A stretch of DNA of 64,000 nucleotides from Pseudomonas mendocina. Lineage in GTDB: Bacteria > Pseudomonadota > Gammaproteobacteria > Pseudomonadales > Pseudomonadaceae. The position numbers and the translations under genes are program-made. Of this stretch, positions 25,886-35,446 are shown in pieces. A model generated the notes under the pieces. That model made no database searches, had not been told where the DNA came from, and saw only the letters and a program-made list of their open reading frames with translations. The stretch is from NCBI GenBank assembly GCA_037482215.1, contig CP148074.1, positions 1,488,001 to 1,552,000 of the forward strand, given 5' to 3'. Position 1 is the stretch's first letter; each line of letters begins with the position of its first letter.

Positions 25886-26713
25886 GTGTCTACAGGTAAC
25901 TTGGATTTTGAGCAGTTCCGGATTTTCCTGGAAAAGGCCTGCGGCATTTTGCTTGGCAGCAATAAGCAATACTTGGTTGCTAGCCGTCTCAATAAGTTAA
26001 TGGAGCAGAATGGCATCAAGACCCTTGGGGAGCTGGTTCAGCGTATGCAGACCCAGCCTCGCGGGGGGCTGCGCGAGCAGGTGATTGATGCCATGACGAC
26101 CAACGAAACACTTTGGTTTCGTGATACGTACCCCTTTGAAGTACTGAAAAATCGCGTTTTGCCAGAGCTAATTAAGGCATATCCAGGTCAGCGTCTGCGT
26201 ATCTGGTCGGCTGCATGTTCATCAGGTCAGGAGCCCTATTCACTGTCGATGACCATTGATGAGTTTGAGAAGACCAACCTCGGTCAGCTCAAGTCTGGCG
26301 TGCAGATCGTTGCGACCGATCTCTCTCCATCTATGTTGGCGAACTGCAAGTCCGGTGAGTACGACAGCTTGGCAATGGGGCGTGGCCTCTCTCAGGAGCG
26401 GCTGCAACGTTACTTCGACCCTAAGGGGCCTGGGCGCTGGGTGGTTAAGCCGGCAATTCGTAGCCGAATAGAGTTTCGTCCGCTTAACTTGTTGGACAGT
26501 TATGCCGCGCTGGGCAAGTTCGATGTCGTGTTCTGCCGTAACGTATTGATCTATTTCTCGGCGGAAGTGAAAAAAGACATTCTGACCCGTATCCATGCGA
26601 TGCTCAAACCAGGTGGCTATCTCTTCTTGGGCGCCTCTGAGGCACTAAATGGTCTGCCGGATCACTACCAGATGGTGCAGTGCAGTCCGGGGATTATTTA
26701 CAAAGCTAAGTGA
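25886..26713 (+). CDS. cheR: Chemotaxis protein methyltransferase CheR
   Basis: A GTG start at 25886 with GAGG 8 bases upstream gives 275 residues, the normal CheR length. The N-terminal helical domain is followed by the SAM-binding domain: IWSAACSSGQEPYSLSMTIDE, QIVATDLSPSMLANC, FDVVFCRNVLIYF and GGYLFLGASEALNG. It methylates glutamates on chemoreceptors. It is the second gene of cheV-cheR and is closed by a strong terminator. The flgB operon, which follows cheR in some pseudomonads, is absent here. Confidence 0.95.
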   Translation: MSTGNLDFEQFRIFLEKACGILLGSNKQYLVASRLNKLMEQNGIKTLGELVQRMQTQPRGGLREQVIDAMTTNETLWFRDTYPFEVLKNRVLPELIKAYPGQRLRIWSAACSSGQEPYSLSMTIDEFEKTNLGQLKSGVQIVATDLSPSMLANCKSGEYDSLAMGRGLSQERLQRYFDPKGPGRWVVKPAIRSRIEFRPLNLLDSYAALGKFDVVFCRNVLIYFSAEVKKDILTRIHAMLKPGGYLFLGASEALNGLPDHYQMVQCSPGIIYKAK

Positions 26714-26730
26714 CGCGTTTGGTGTTTACA

Positions 26731-26755
26731 ACGGGAGGCTATGGCCTCCCGTTTT
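26731..26755 (+). terminator. Rho-independent terminator after cheR
   Basis: ACGGGAGGC and GCCTCCCGT pair perfectly around TATG and are followed by TTTT, 17 bases after the cheR stop. Confidence 0.92.
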
Positions 26756-26845
26756 TACATCTGTTGGCCAGGTATGTATTAACCCAAGTTCTGTAAGGAA
26801 CTGCTGTTAGTATTGGCGGGCAAACAATACTCCGGTGAGTGGGCT

Positions 26846-27535
26846 ATGCAGCGCGATCACAGAGAACAGCTCAACCTCAGTTGGCAGGCCAATGCCGATG
26901 CATGGACGGCAGCAGTGCGGGAAAAACGCATTGAAAGTCGTCGTTTGGTCACGGACGCAGCAATAGTCCAGGCGATTTTGGCCCTAGCGCCTAAGCGCGT
27001 ACTGGACGTGGGGTGTGGCGAGGGATGGTTGTGTCGTGGGTTGGTCGAGCACGGCATTGAGGCCGTGGGCGTGGATGCATCCGAGCCGCTGATTGCTGAG
27101 GCCCGTAAAGCGTCTGGTAGTACACCCAAATATCGCGTCTGCGGATATGCGGAGTTGGAAAGTCAGGCTGAATACTTGGGCCGATTCGATGTATTGGTCT
27201 GCAACTTTGCTCTGCTTGAGGAGCCACTGGCTCCAACGCTTAATGCGCTACATGGTCTGCTGGCTAAGGACGGTCGTCTGTTGATTCAGACCTTGCACCC
27301 TTGGCGCGCCTGTAATGACGCGAGCTACCGCGATGGTTGGCGTGTAGAGACCTTTGCCGGGTTTGGCGAGGGGTTTAGTGAACCGATGCCTTGGTTTTTC
27401 CGTACCCTAGAGTCATGGCTTAGTCTGTTCAGTGAAACAGGCTGGCGTTTGCAGTGGTTGCAGGAGCCCTTGCATCCGGAGAGCGAGCAGCCTGTTTCCC
27501 TGCTGATGCTGCTCAGCTCTGAACGTAATGCATAA
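26846..27535 (+). CDS. Class I SAM-dependent methyltransferase
   Basis: The ATG at 26846 (229 residues) has GGTGAG upstream; an in-frame TTG at 26813 would add 11 residues and cannot be excluded. The SAM-binding motif I is VLDVGCGEGWLCRGL, motif II GVDASEPLI, and FDVLVCNFALLEEP corresponds to motif IV. The N-terminal NLSWQANADAWTAAVREKRIESRR is a feature of a subgroup of small-molecule methyltransferases. The substrate is unknown. Its stop is only 6 bases from that of the convergent metR gene. Confidence 0.82.
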   Translation: MQRDHREQLNLSWQANADAWTAAVREKRIESRRLVTDAAIVQAILALAPKRVLDVGCGEGWLCRGLVEHGIEAVGVDASEPLIAEARKASGSTPKYRVCGYAELESQAEYLGRFDVLVCNFALLEEPLAPTLNALHGLLAKDGRLLIQTLHPWRACNDASYRDGWRVETFAGFGEGFSEPMPWFFRTLESWLSLFSETGWRLQWLQEPLHPESEQPVSLLMLLSSERNA

Positions 27536-27541
27536 ACCGAC

Positions 27542-28465
27542 TTAGCCCTTCGCTACGCTGACACCTTCCAGATTGGCAAACGAGGTGTCTTTAGCTGTCA
27601 GCAGGAAGTCGCGCATAAACGGTGCATCCAGCATATCGGTGCGAACCCCCGCATACAGGGTCGCGAACAAGCCTTTCTCACCCAGTCGTTTGGCGGTCAC
27701 GTAACCCCGTGAACTGTATTCATGCAATGCCCAGTTGGGTAGGCCGCATACGCCGCGTCCACTGGCGACCAGTTGCATCATCATCACGGTCAGTTCCGAC
27801 GTGCGTACCTGTGCCGGTTCGACATCAGCGGGTTCTAAAAAACGGGTGAATATATCCAGCCGGTCCCGGTCAACTGGATAGGTGATGAGGGTTTCTGTCT
27901 CTAGGTCCTCAGGTTGTATGCAGCTTTTGGGGGCGAGTGGGTGTTGGTTGGCCACCGCCAACATCGCCTCATATGTGAACAGCGGAACGTAGGTAATGCC
28001 GGCAATTTCGACGGGGTCGGATGTCACCACCAAATCCAGATCACCCCGGGCCAGGGCGGGTAGCGGGGCGAAAGAAAAACCAGATGCCAGGTCCAGTTCA
28101 ACCTCCGGCCAGGCATCGCGGAATTGATCAATGGTTGGCATCAGCCATTGGAAGCAGCTGTGGCATTCGATCGCCATGTGCAGCCGCCCTGCAGTCCCTC
28201 CGGCCAGGCGGGCTAGGTCACGCTCTGCTGCGCGCAGTGTGGGCAGCACTTCATCTGCCAACTGCAGCAAACGTAAGCCAGCACTGGTGAAACGCACCGG
28301 TTTTGTCTTGCGTACAAAAAGCTGCATGCCCAAGCGCTCTTCCAATTCCTTGAACTGGTGGGAGAGGGCAGATTGGGTGAGGTGCAGGCGGTCGGCGGCT
28401 TCAACCAGACTGTCGCTTTCGCGCAGAGCATGGAGGGTCTTCAGGTGGCGTAGTTCGAGCATCAT
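27542..28465 (-). CDS. metR: LysR-type activator MetR
   Basis: The 307-residue LysR protein has an N-terminal winged helix (ALRESDSLVEAADRLHLTQSALSHQFKELEERLG) and a C-terminal effector domain. It is divergent from metE with a consensus-like MetR site in the 145-base gap, the classical metR-metE arrangement. MetR uses homocysteine as co-inducer to activate metE and represses itself. The sequence ERLGMQLFVRKTKPVRFTSAG is also MetR-like. A methionine codon at 28462 is an equally possible start. Confidence 0.93.
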   Translation of the reverse strand: MMLELRHLKTLHALRESDSLVEAADRLHLTQSALSHQFKELEERLGMQLFVRKTKPVRFTSAGLRLLQLADEVLPTLRAAERDLARLAGGTAGRLHMAIECHSCFQWLMPTIDQFRDAWPEVELDLASGFSFAPLPALARGDLDLVVTSDPVEIAGITYVPLFTYEAMLAVANQHPLAPKSCIQPEDLETETLITYPVDRDRLDIFTRFLEPADVEPAQVRTSELTVMMMQLVASGRGVCGLPNWALHEYSSRGYVTAKRLGEKGLFATLYAGVRTDMLDAPFMRDFLLTAKDTSFANLEGVSVAKG

Positions 28466-28540
28466 GTTTCCGCAGTGTTGAGGTATGGCCAGTGCCGATA
28501 TAGATGAACATGAGGAAAACTATTGTTCAAGACAAATATA

Positions 28541-28555
28541 TTGAGTTTGTCTCAA
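28541..28555. promoter_or_regulatory. MetR operator between metR and metE
   Basis: TTGAG-TTTGT-CTCAA is a perfect 5-5-5 inverted repeat. It fits the MetR consensus TGAA-N5-TTCA with the symmetric change A to G, and lies 56-70 bases before the metE start. A looser TGAAC/GTTCA pair (28505-28529) stands beside it and may be a second site. Confidence 0.65.
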
Positions 28556-28610
28556 TTTGGTCCTGTGACGAGAATGAGCGACATCTTGAATACGGATGGA
28601 GCTTTACGAC

Positions 28611-30908
28611 ATGGCCTTGTCTCACAACCTTGGTTTCCCTCGCATTGGTCGCGACCGCGAATTGAAGAAAGCGCTTGAAGCGCATTGGCGCGGTGAGTTG
28701 AGCGAGGCTGACTTGCGCAGCACCGGCCAGCAATTGCGTTCTGCACACTGGCAGCTGCAAAAAGACGCCGGAATTGACCTGCTGCCTGTGGGTGATTTTG
28801 CCTGGTATGACCAGGTTCTGACCCACTCATTGATGTTCGGTGTGATACCTGAGCGCTTCCGTCCTCACGCTGGCAAGCCCACATTGCAAACCCTGTTTGG
28901 CATGGCTCGCGGTACCGTGAGCAAAGAAAGCACCTGCTGTGCCGGAGCCCATGCACAGGAAATGACAAAGTGGTTTGATACCAACTATCACTATTTGGTC
29001 CCAGAGTTCACCAAGAATCAGCAGTTCGCTCTGAGTTGGGAGCAGTTGTTCGAAGAGGTCAACGAGGCCATCGCATTGGGTCATAGCGTAAAACCAGTGG
29101 TTATTGGCCCGCTCACTTATCTATGGCTGGGCAAAGCTAAAGGCGAGGCATTCAACCGCCTGGATTTGTTGGAGTCGCTACTGCCTGTCTACGGTGAGGT
29201 ATTGCAACGCCTGGCCAGCCTTGGGGTTGAGTGGGTGCAGCTCGATGAACCGATTCTGTCACTGGATTTGCCTCAGGAATGGAAGAGTGCGTTTGAACGC
29301 GCTTACAACCTGCTGCAACGTGACCCGCTGAAAAAATTGGTAGCGACGTACTTTGCTGGCCTTGAAGACAATCTAGGTCTGGCCGCTAGCTTGCCGGTCG
29401 ATGGCCTGCATATTGACTTGGTGCGGGCCCCCGAACAGTTTCCAAGCATTCTTGATCGTCTGCCTGCTTACAAAGTGTTGTCGCTGGGCGTGGTTAATGG
29501 CCGTAACGTGTGGCGCACTGATTTGGAAAAGGTGCTGGCGATTCTTCAACAGGCACAGCAGCGTCTGGGTGATCGCCTGTGGGTGGCGCCCAGCTGTTCA
29601 CTGCTGCACAGCCCGGTGGACCTGAGCCGCGAAGACCGTTTGGATGACGAGCTGAAAGGCTGGCTGGCTTTTGCCGTGCAGAAGTGCGAAGAGGTTGCGC
29701 TGCTGACGCTTGCGCTTAACGACCCACAAAACAGCAAGGTTCAGCTTGCTCTTGAAAAGAGCCGCGCCATACAGGCAAGCCGTGATGCTTCTACGCGCAT
29801 CCACAAGGCTGATGTGCAGGCACGCCTTGCGGCAGTTACCGCACAGGATAGTCAGCGTCGATCTGCATTCGCCGAGCGCATTAAGGTACAGCGTGAGCAC
29901 CTGCAACTGCCCTTGTTTCCCACTACCACCATTGGCTCATTCCCGCAGACCACTGCTATCCGCTTGGCTCGCCAGTCGTTCAAGGCCGGCAAACTTACCG
30001 AGGCTGAATACACGGAAGCGATGTACAGCGAGATCCGCCATGCTGTAGAGGTGCAGGAAAATCTCGGATTGGATGTGCTGGTGCACGGCGAAGCAGAGCG
30101 CAACGACATGGTTGAGTACTTTGCTGAACAACTGGATGGTTATGCCTTTACTCGTTTCGGTTGGGTTCAGAGTTATGGCTCCCGCTGTGTGAAACCGGCG
30201 GTGATTTACGGGGACCTGAGCCGCCCGCGGGCAATGACGGTTGACTGGATTCGCTATGCTCAAAGCCTGACCAGTAAGGTGATGAAGGGCATGCTGACTG
30301 GCCCGGTGACCATGCTGATGTGGTCGTTCCCCCGTGACGATATTTCCCGCGAGCAGCAGGCGCGCCAATTGGCGCTGGCGATCCGTGATGAAGTGATGGA
30401 TTTGGAACGGGCCGGTATTCGAATTGTGCAAATTGACGAAGCCGCATTCCGTGAGGGGTTGCCCCTGCGTAAGGCTCAGTGGGGCGAGTACCTGAACTGG
30501 GCGACCGAGGCTTTCCGCTTGTGCGCCAGTGGCGTGGCGGATGAAACCCAGATTCACACTCACATGTGCTACAGCGAGTTCAATGATGTGATTGAGTCCA
30601 TTGCCGCCATGGACGCAGACGTGATCACCATTGAAACGTCCCGGTCGGACATGGAGTTGTTGGATGCGTTTGAGGCATTCGACTACCCGAACGAGATCGG
30701 GCCAGGGGTTTATGATATTCACTCACCTCGGGTTCCGGATGCCAAGGACATGGCCAAGCTGCTGCGTAAAGCCGCCCGTCGTATCCCGGTGCAGCGTTTG
30801 TGGGTCAACCCTGATTGTGGACTCAAGACCCGTGGTTGGCCTGAAACTGAGGCAGCGCTGATCAACATGGTCGTGGCGGCGCAGACCCTTCGCAGAGAGT
30901 TTGCATAA
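28611..30908 (+). CDS. metE: Cobalamin-independent methionine synthase MetE
   Basis: The ATG at 28611 has GGAG 9 bases upstream and gives 765 residues, as expected for MetE. The N-terminal folate-binding repeat begins [21 protein letters not shown]. The C-terminal catalytic repeat holds [15 protein letters not shown] and the zinc ligands in HTHMCYSEF and [11 protein letters not shown], with a conserved Glu between. It transfers the methyl group of 5-methyltetrahydrofolate polyglutamate to homocysteine. MetR should activate it. No cobalamin riboswitch was recognised in the short leader. Confidence 0.97.
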   Translation: MALSHNLGFPRIGRDRELKKALEAHWRGELSEADLRSTGQQLRSAHWQLQKDAGIDLLPVGDFAWYDQVLTHSLMFGVIPERFRPHAGKPTLQTLFGMARGTVSKESTCCAGAHAQEMTKWFDTNYHYLVPEFTKNQQFALSWEQLFEEVNEAIALGHSVKPVVIGPLTYLWLGKAKGEAFNRLDLLESLLPVYGEVLQRLASLGVEWVQLDEPILSLDLPQEWKSAFERAYNLLQRDPLKKLVATYFAGLEDNLGLAASLPVDGLHIDLVRAPEQFPSILDRLPAYKVLSLGVVNGRNVWRTDLEKVLAILQQAQQRLGDRLWVAPSCSLLHSPVDLSREDRLDDELKGWLAFAVQKCEEVALLTLALNDPQNSKVQLALEKSRAIQASRDASTRIHKADVQARLAAVTAQDSQRRSAFAERIKVQREHLQLPLFPTTTIGSFPQTTAIRLARQSFKAGKLTEAEYTEAMYSEIRHAVEVQENLGLDVLVHGEAERNDMVEYFAEQLDGYAFTRFGWVQSYGSRCVKPAVIYGDLSRPRAMTVDWIRYAQSLTSKVMKGMLTGPVTMLMWSFPRDDISREQQARQLALAIRDEVMDLERAGIRIVQIDEAAFREGLPLRKAQWGEYLNWATEAFRLCASGVADETQIHTHMCYSEFNDVIESIAAMDADVITIETSRSDMELLDAFEAFDYPNEIGPGVYDIHSPRVPDAKDMAKLLRKAARRIPVQRLWVNPDCGLKTRGWPETEAALINMVVAAQTLRREFA

Positions 30909-31052
30909 GGCAAGCAGGTGGCTGGGCGGTGATTGCCGTTCGGCCATCTTCATCAAATTGTCACGGTTCTGTGGCAGCAACATTCAAACAGCATCGGCAG
31001 ACTCTCGCGTTTTGCGACAACTGCGTCCTGCAGTTTCAGTCTCTGGTGATGT

Positions 31053-32042
31053 ATGCGATTTATCTTGATTCTCGCGGCCCTCATTTGGGCTGCGCCAATT
31101 TTTGCGTCCTCGCGCTGCGATGTTGCCGCTGATACACAATTTTCAGATGTGGGGGATGTGCAACTGGCTTACCAGAGTGTGGGCCTGGAGCGCGATCCTG
31201 CGTTGTTGCTGGTGATGGGACTTGGCGGGCAGTTAATTAACTGGCCGGATGAGGTGGTGGTCAGCCTGTGCGAACAGGGGTTCCGGGTGATTCGCTTTGA
31301 TAACCGTGATGTTGGTTTGACACGTTGGAATCGCTCGCCGCTGCGTCGTAATTTGGGGTTTGAGTTGGTTCGCTACCGGCTGGGCTTGCCTGTTGATGCT
31401 GCCTACAGTCTGCGTGATATGGCAGGTGATGCGCTGCGACTGATGGATAGCCTAGGCATCGAGCGCTTTCATGTGCTTGGGGCCAGCATGGGCGGAATGA
31501 TTGCTCAGCATTTGGCTGATCTGGCGCCTCAGCGTGTGATGTCACTGACCCTGGTGATGACCAGCTCGGGGGCTGCGGGTTTGCCTGCGCCGAATTCCGA
31601 TCTGCTTGAGCTGCTGTCCCGGCGGGAAGCCAATAACCGTGAGCAGGCCTTAGAACAACAGGCTGATTTACTCGCAGCACTGAGTAGTCCGCAGGTCAAA
31701 GATGACCGTGCTGTCCTATTACAGCAGGCCAGGCAGTCCTACGACCGTTCATTTAACCCGGATGGCGTGAAGCGGCAGCTGATCGCCATTCTGGCAGAGC
31801 CAAGTCGGGTTGAGATGCTAAACCGGCTGCGCGTGCCCACATTGGTGGTGCATGGTACGGCGGATCCGCTGTTGCCTGTCATGCATGGCGTGCATGTGGC
31901 TGCACATATTAAAGGCAGTGAATTGAAGCTGATTCCAGGGCTGGCGCACCGCTTTCAGGAAGCTTTTAAAGAGCCAATCCTGTCAGCGGTCTTGCCTTAC
32001 TTGCAGGCCCATCGAGGCGATACGCACCTGGCTGGCTTGTAA
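31053..32042 (+). CDS. Exported alpha/beta hydrolase
   Basis: The 329-residue protein has an N-terminal signal peptide (core FILILAALIWAAPIFA). The hydrolase fold is shown by LLLVMGLGGQLINWPDEVV, RFDNRDVGLT, nucleophile elbow LGASMGGMIAQHLA, acid VHGTADPLLP and catalytic His near GLAHRFQEAF. Cytoplasmic relatives are annotated as lipases/esterases or TAP-domain hydrolases. The substrate is unknown. It faces the convergent phaJ gene across 37 bases. Confidence 0.83.
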   Translation: MRFILILAALIWAAPIFASSRCDVAADTQFSDVGDVQLAYQSVGLERDPALLLVMGLGGQLINWPDEVVVSLCEQGFRVIRFDNRDVGLTRWNRSPLRRNLGFELVRYRLGLPVDAAYSLRDMAGDALRLMDSLGIERFHVLGASMGGMIAQHLADLAPQRVMSLTLVMTSSGAAGLPAPNSDLLELLSRREANNREQALEQQADLLAALSSPQVKDDRAVLLQQARQSYDRSFNPDGVKRQLIAILAEPSRVEMLNRLRVPTLVVHGTADPLLPVMHGVHVAAHIKGSELKLIPGLAHRFQEAFKEPILSAVLPYLQAHRGDTHLAGL

Positions 32043-32079
32043 GCCAGCGGCAGTTGAGGGACCTGCAAATTCAGGGCGA

Positions 32080-32550
32080 TCAGCCGATGGTGATCGGAGG
32101 CAGCTTAGTCAGCTCGACGGTCTGCTTTTTGCGCGGAGCGAGGATCTCGGCAACACCGTCTACAACCAGTTGGTCGTCTTGGTTGAATACACGAGTGGCC
32201 ACTTTAACGCGGAACTTTGGCAGCTTTTCAAGGATTTCCAAGCGCACGGTCAGGGTGTCGCCAAATTTTACCGGTGCGGTAAAGCTCATGGTCTGGCCAA
32301 TATAAATAGTACCTGGGCCAGGCAACTCGCACGCTACTGCAGCGCTGATCAGGGCACCACTGAACATACCGTGGGCAATACGTTCTTTGAACATGGTGCT
32401 GGCAGCGTATTCAGCATCAAGATGCACTGGGTTATGGTCGCCAGAGACCTCAGCAAACAGCTGAATATCGCGTTCGGTTACGGTTTTGCTGTAGCTGGCA
32501 GTTTGGCCAACTTCGAGTTCGTCGTAGGTTGTATTGGTGCTTTGAGTCAT
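32080..32550 (-). CDS. phaJ: (R)-specific enoyl-CoA hydratase PhaJ1
   Basis: The 156-residue MaoC-type hot-dog protein has the R-hydratase signature VSGDHNPVHLD with catalytic Asp38 and His43. Its sequence, from YDELEVGQTASYSKTVTERDIQLFAEV to the end LPPITIG, agrees closely with what I recall of P. aeruginosa PhaJ1. It hydrates trans-2-enoyl-CoA from beta-oxidation to (R)-3-hydroxyacyl-CoA, a precursor for polyhydroxyalkanoate and rhamnolipid lipids. The start codon overlaps the stop of the upstream hydrolase gene (ATGA), so the two are coupled. Confidence 0.93.
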   Translation of the reverse strand: MTQSTNTTYDELEVGQTASYSKTVTERDIQLFAEVSGDHNPVHLDAEYAASTMFKERIAHGMFSGALISAAVACELPGPGTIYIGQTMSFTAPVKFGDTLTVRLEILEKLPKFRVKVATRVFNQDDQLVVDGVAEILAPRKKQTVELTKLPPITIG

Positions 32551-33506
32551 TGTTGTCTCTCTTGCGCTGAAGGGGACTGCTGCATAAGTCCAGTAACCTG
32601 CAACAGCCAGTTGATTATGTAACGAGTGGCTTCGTCACGATTAGTTTCATTCAACAGCTCGTGACGGGCCTCTGGGTAAAGCTGAACTTGTACTTTCATG
32701 TGACCTGATTGGCGCAGGGCATTTGCCAGATCAAGCTGACGCTGACCTTGGCTAACGGGGTCACAACTACCACCGATAACTAGCAGCGGGAGTTTACTGT
32801 CGATCTGCGCGAGATTCTCTGGTGGAGTGATGGATTGAAGACCACCAAGCAGATCAATCCATAACTGATTGCTGCAACGCTTGCCGCACAATGGATCGTT
32901 GATGTAGGTGTCGACCTCTTGTGGATCTCGGCTGAGCCAGTCGAAGGCTGTGCGGTTAGGTTTGAAACGCTTGTTGAAAGAGCCAAACGAAACAAACTCG
33001 ATTAGGGCGCTACGCCCCAAAGGACCTTGGCGCCAACGTTCGAACCGAGCCAATTTCTCGGCTATTTTGTACAGCGCAACGGGCTGGTAATTCGAGCCGG
33101 AGAGAATGGCACCTTGCACGCTGCAACTGTGGCGCATCAGATAGGCCATGCCGATATAACTGCCCATACTGTGGCCCAGCAGAATAATGGGGGTTTGCGG
33201 GTGATCACGGCGAATGTGATGGTTGATGCGCTCCAGGTCGCGAATCACCAATTGCCAGCCGTCCTTGTCGGCAAAGTGCCCGGCAACACCATGTTCGGCC
33301 GTTTTACCGTGGCCACGCTGATCATGGGCGTAAAGCTCTATGCCTTCTGCTGTAAGCGCCTCAGCCAGCCGAGCATATCGGCCACTGTGTTCCGACATGC
33401 CGTGAGCGAGCATGATCACTGCTTTGGCAGGACGCTGCGCAGACCAGTGATTTAGGTACAAGGGGGATGCATCGTTGCACTCGATCCATAAGGACTGATG
33501 GTTCAT
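32547..33506 (-). CDS. Alpha/beta hydrolase (monoacylglycerol lipase / lysophospholipase type)
   Basis: The ATG at 33506 has GGAGGT 8 bases upstream and gives 319 residues; a longer frame to 33569 is not supported. The motif set is that of serine aminopeptidase S33-type lipases: VIMLAHGMSEHSGRY, YAHDQRGHGKTA, nucleophile ILLGHSMGSYIGM, acid GGSCDPVS and His in YPEARHELLNE. It probably frees fatty acids from glycerides or lysophospholipids. The neighbouring PhaJ1 and acyl-CoA synthetases, found together in Pseudomonas, fit fatty acid recycling. Confidence 0.87.
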   Translation of the reverse strand: MNHQSLWIECNDASPLYLNHWSAQRPAKAVIMLAHGMSEHSGRYARLAEALTAEGIELYAHDQRGHGKTAEHGVAGHFADKDGWQLVIRDLERINHHIRRDHPQTPIILLGHSMGSYIGMAYLMRHSCSVQGAILSGSNYQPVALYKIAEKLARFERWRQGPLGRSALIEFVSFGSFNKRFKPNRTAFDWLSRDPQEVDTYINDPLCGKRCSNQLWIDLLGGLQSITPPENLAQIDSKLPLLVIGGSCDPVSQGQRQLDLANALRQSGHMKVQVQLYPEARHELLNETNRDEATRYIINWLLQVTGLMQQSPSAQERQQ

Positions 33507-33631
33507 GGTGAACACCTCCGGTACCAAGCTGAGTTGGCTCATTCTGCATGCCAGCAACGGTAATGGCAAAGCAACGGCATTAAAGGGCGGCGCAATTATT
33601 CAGCCGACTATGCCTAGTCCGCGAGTCTGGT

Positions 33632-34471
33632 TTATTTGCGCATGAAGTTTTCGACAAGGGGCGAGGTATGCTGTTTACGCCAGACGTAATAGATATCGCT
33701 TGAGGGCAGCTCATCCAAGGCTCTGCTGTTGAGGTGTGCGTGTACATCGGGAGCAGAATTGAGGATGCTTTCAGGAATACAGGCAAACCCCAGACCTGCT
33801 GAGACACAGGCAAGGATGGTTGGGTAGGACTCTATTTCAAGCATAGCCCTGGGCTTGATCCGTTCGCTGATCCATTGGTCCACCTGATGCCGGTAGTAGC
33901 AGTTCTTGCCGAAGACGTATAGCTCAAGGGTATTGAGCTCATCTGCTGTCTCTCTCACCTCTTTGGGAGTGATCAATACCAGCCTCTCGTTGAAGGCCAG
34001 GCTGCTGGCCAACAGGGGGTGTTCAATAGGGCCGTCTGTCACGATCAGATCCAACTCTCCTTCAACCAGCAAACGCTCTAGCTGAAACGAGTGTCCTGGG
34101 CGGATATGCAGCTCAACTTTGGGGTGTGTGCGTCGGTAGCGGACGATGTGTGGGGGTAAATGTTGAGTCAGCGCGACATCGAGTGCACCCATGCGCAAAA
34201 CCCCCTGTGGTTGAGCATCGTGAACAAACAGCTCTTTAGTTTCCTGCGCCAGCTGAAGCAACTGTGTGGCCCGGCTGTAAAGCAAGCGCCCTTGTGGGGT
34301 GATGAGAAGGCGATTCTTTTCCCGGCTGAATAAGCTCGCTCCCAGTTCTTCTTCCAGCTCTTTAATCCGAGTGGTGATGTTTGAAGGTACACAGTGCAGT
34401 CGTTCGGCCGCCGCCGCAATGGTGCCGTGCTCAACCACTGTGCAGAAGAAATTCAGTTGGGATAGTTTCAT
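33632..34471 (-). CDS. LysR-family transcriptional regulator (PtrR-like)
   Basis: The 279-residue protein has an N-terminal helix-turn-helix (VEHGTIAAAAERLHCVPSNITTRIKELEEELGASLF) and a LysR effector domain. The VPSNITTRIKELEEELG helix is typical of the PtrR/putrescine-utilisation-type LysR subgroup. It is divergent from a small monooxygenase gene with 137 bases between, so it is likely to regulate that unit. The effector is unknown. Confidence 0.87.
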   Translation of the reverse strand: MKLSQLNFFCTVVEHGTIAAAAERLHCVPSNITTRIKELEEELGASLFSREKNRLLITPQGRLLYSRATQLLQLAQETKELFVHDAQPQGVLRMGALDVALTQHLPPHIVRYRRTHPKVELHIRPGHSFQLERLLVEGELDLIVTDGPIEHPLLASSLAFNERLVLITPKEVRETADELNTLELYVFGKNCYYRHQVDQWISERIKPRAMLEIESYPTILACVSAGLGFACIPESILNSAPDVHAHLNSRALDELPSSDIYYVWRKQHTSPLVENFMRK

Positions 34472-34608
34472 TTATGCTCACATTTAGTAAGTCACTTGCT
34501 AATTATTGATTACTTTTTATAAGTGTAGGCTCAGCATAACCTTATCCGTGTCTTCAGGACAGCTGGCTGGAAATGGTTCTGGTCATGATCCCTGAGCTAG
34601 GAGTCTCT

Positions 34609-34905
34609 ATGACTTACCACGTATTGGTTCAATTTGACGTGCCGAGCGACAAGCGTGAGGCGTTCATCAAAGCTGCGCTGTTTGATGCCAATGAGTCACT
34701 GGCAAAAGAGCCTGGCACATTACGGTTCGAAGTGATTCGTGATGAAAACAATCGCAACCGTTTTTATCTGGACGAGGTGTATGAGAACGCTGGTGCGTTT
34801 GAGCAACACTGCCGCAACGAGACCATCACTGAGTTCTACAAAATGGTTGATGGCTACGCCTACGGTCCGGTGTTTTTGTTCAAGGGCAATCGCACTGAAG
34901 GCTAA
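34609..34905 (+). CDS. ABM-domain monooxygenase (LsrG/YgiN-like)
   Basis: The ATG at 34609 with AGGAG 5 bases upstream gives 98 residues, one antibiotic-biosynthesis-monooxygenase ferredoxin-like domain. The pattern MTYHVLVQFDVPSDKREAFI, EPGTLRFEVIRDENNRNRFYLDEVYENAGAFEQH is characteristic. Members include quinol monooxygenase YgiN and the AI-2-degrading LsrG; which chemistry applies here is unknown. It is followed after 53 bases by a glyoxalase-fold gene and is divergent from a LysR regulator. Confidence 0.85.
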   Translation: MTYHVLVQFDVPSDKREAFIKAALFDANESLAKEPGTLRFEVIRDENNRNRFYLDEVYENAGAFEQHCRNETITEFYKMVDGYAYGPVFLFKGNRTEG

Positions 34906-34958
34906 TACCGTTGTGGGGCATCTTCGGATGCCCGCAACGCTTGGATAGGAGATGCGCT

Positions 34959-35354
34959 ATGCGAATTTTGCACACGATGCTGCGAGTCACTGATCTAACT
35001 GCATCCATCGACTTTTATACACAGGCCCTGGGTATGCGTCTGTTGCGACGCAAAGACTATCCGGAAGGTCGGTTTACCCTAGCGTTTGTAGGCTATCAGG
35101 ACGAAAGCCTTGAGGCAGCCCTGGAGCTGACGTTCAACTGGGATACGGATCATTATGAACTCGGCAACGGTTATGGCCATATCGCGGTTGAAGTTGAGGA
35201 TGCTGCACAGGTGTGTGCACACGCCAAAAGCCTCGGTTATCAGGTCACACGCGAGGCCGGTGTAATGAAGCACGGTAAGACGGTGATCGCTTTTTTGCAG
35301 GACCCCAATGGCTACAAAGTTGAGCTGATTCAGAAGGGGACGCAGCAGGACTGA
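34959..35354 (+). CDS. gloA: Lactoylglutathione lyase (glyoxalase I)
   Basis: GGAG lies 7 bases before the ATG at 34959; the product has 131 residues, the length of short GloA. It begins MRILHTMLRVTDLTASIDFYTQALGMRLLRRKDYPEG and ends with DPNGYKVELIQ. The metal ligands His5, Glu (ALELTFNW), His (YGHIAVEV) and Glu (YKVELI) are in place. It isomerises the methylglyoxal-glutathione hemithioacetal. Being next to an ABM monooxygenase under a LysR gene, it may be part of an aldehyde/quinone stress unit; this is inference. Genomes of this group usually have other gloA copies. Confidence 0.9.
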   Translation: MRILHTMLRVTDLTASIDFYTQALGMRLLRRKDYPEGRFTLAFVGYQDESLEAALELTFNWDTDHYELGNGYGHIAVEVEDAAQVCAHAKSLGYQVTREAGVMKHGKTVIAFLQDPNGYKVELIQKGTQQD

Positions 35355-35446
35355 CCGTGCCTGCGCCGGTAATCCGTGGCATGCTTGCATGAGGCGGCCT
35401 GTTCAGGCTTCGGTCGCCACATCATCCGCTACAAGGCAAGGCGTAC

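Noticed and set aside
28466..28610. Cobalamin or SAM/SAH riboswitch before metE
   Set aside because: The gap is only 145 bases, is filled by operator-like repeats, and shows none of the conserved boxes of these riboswitches.
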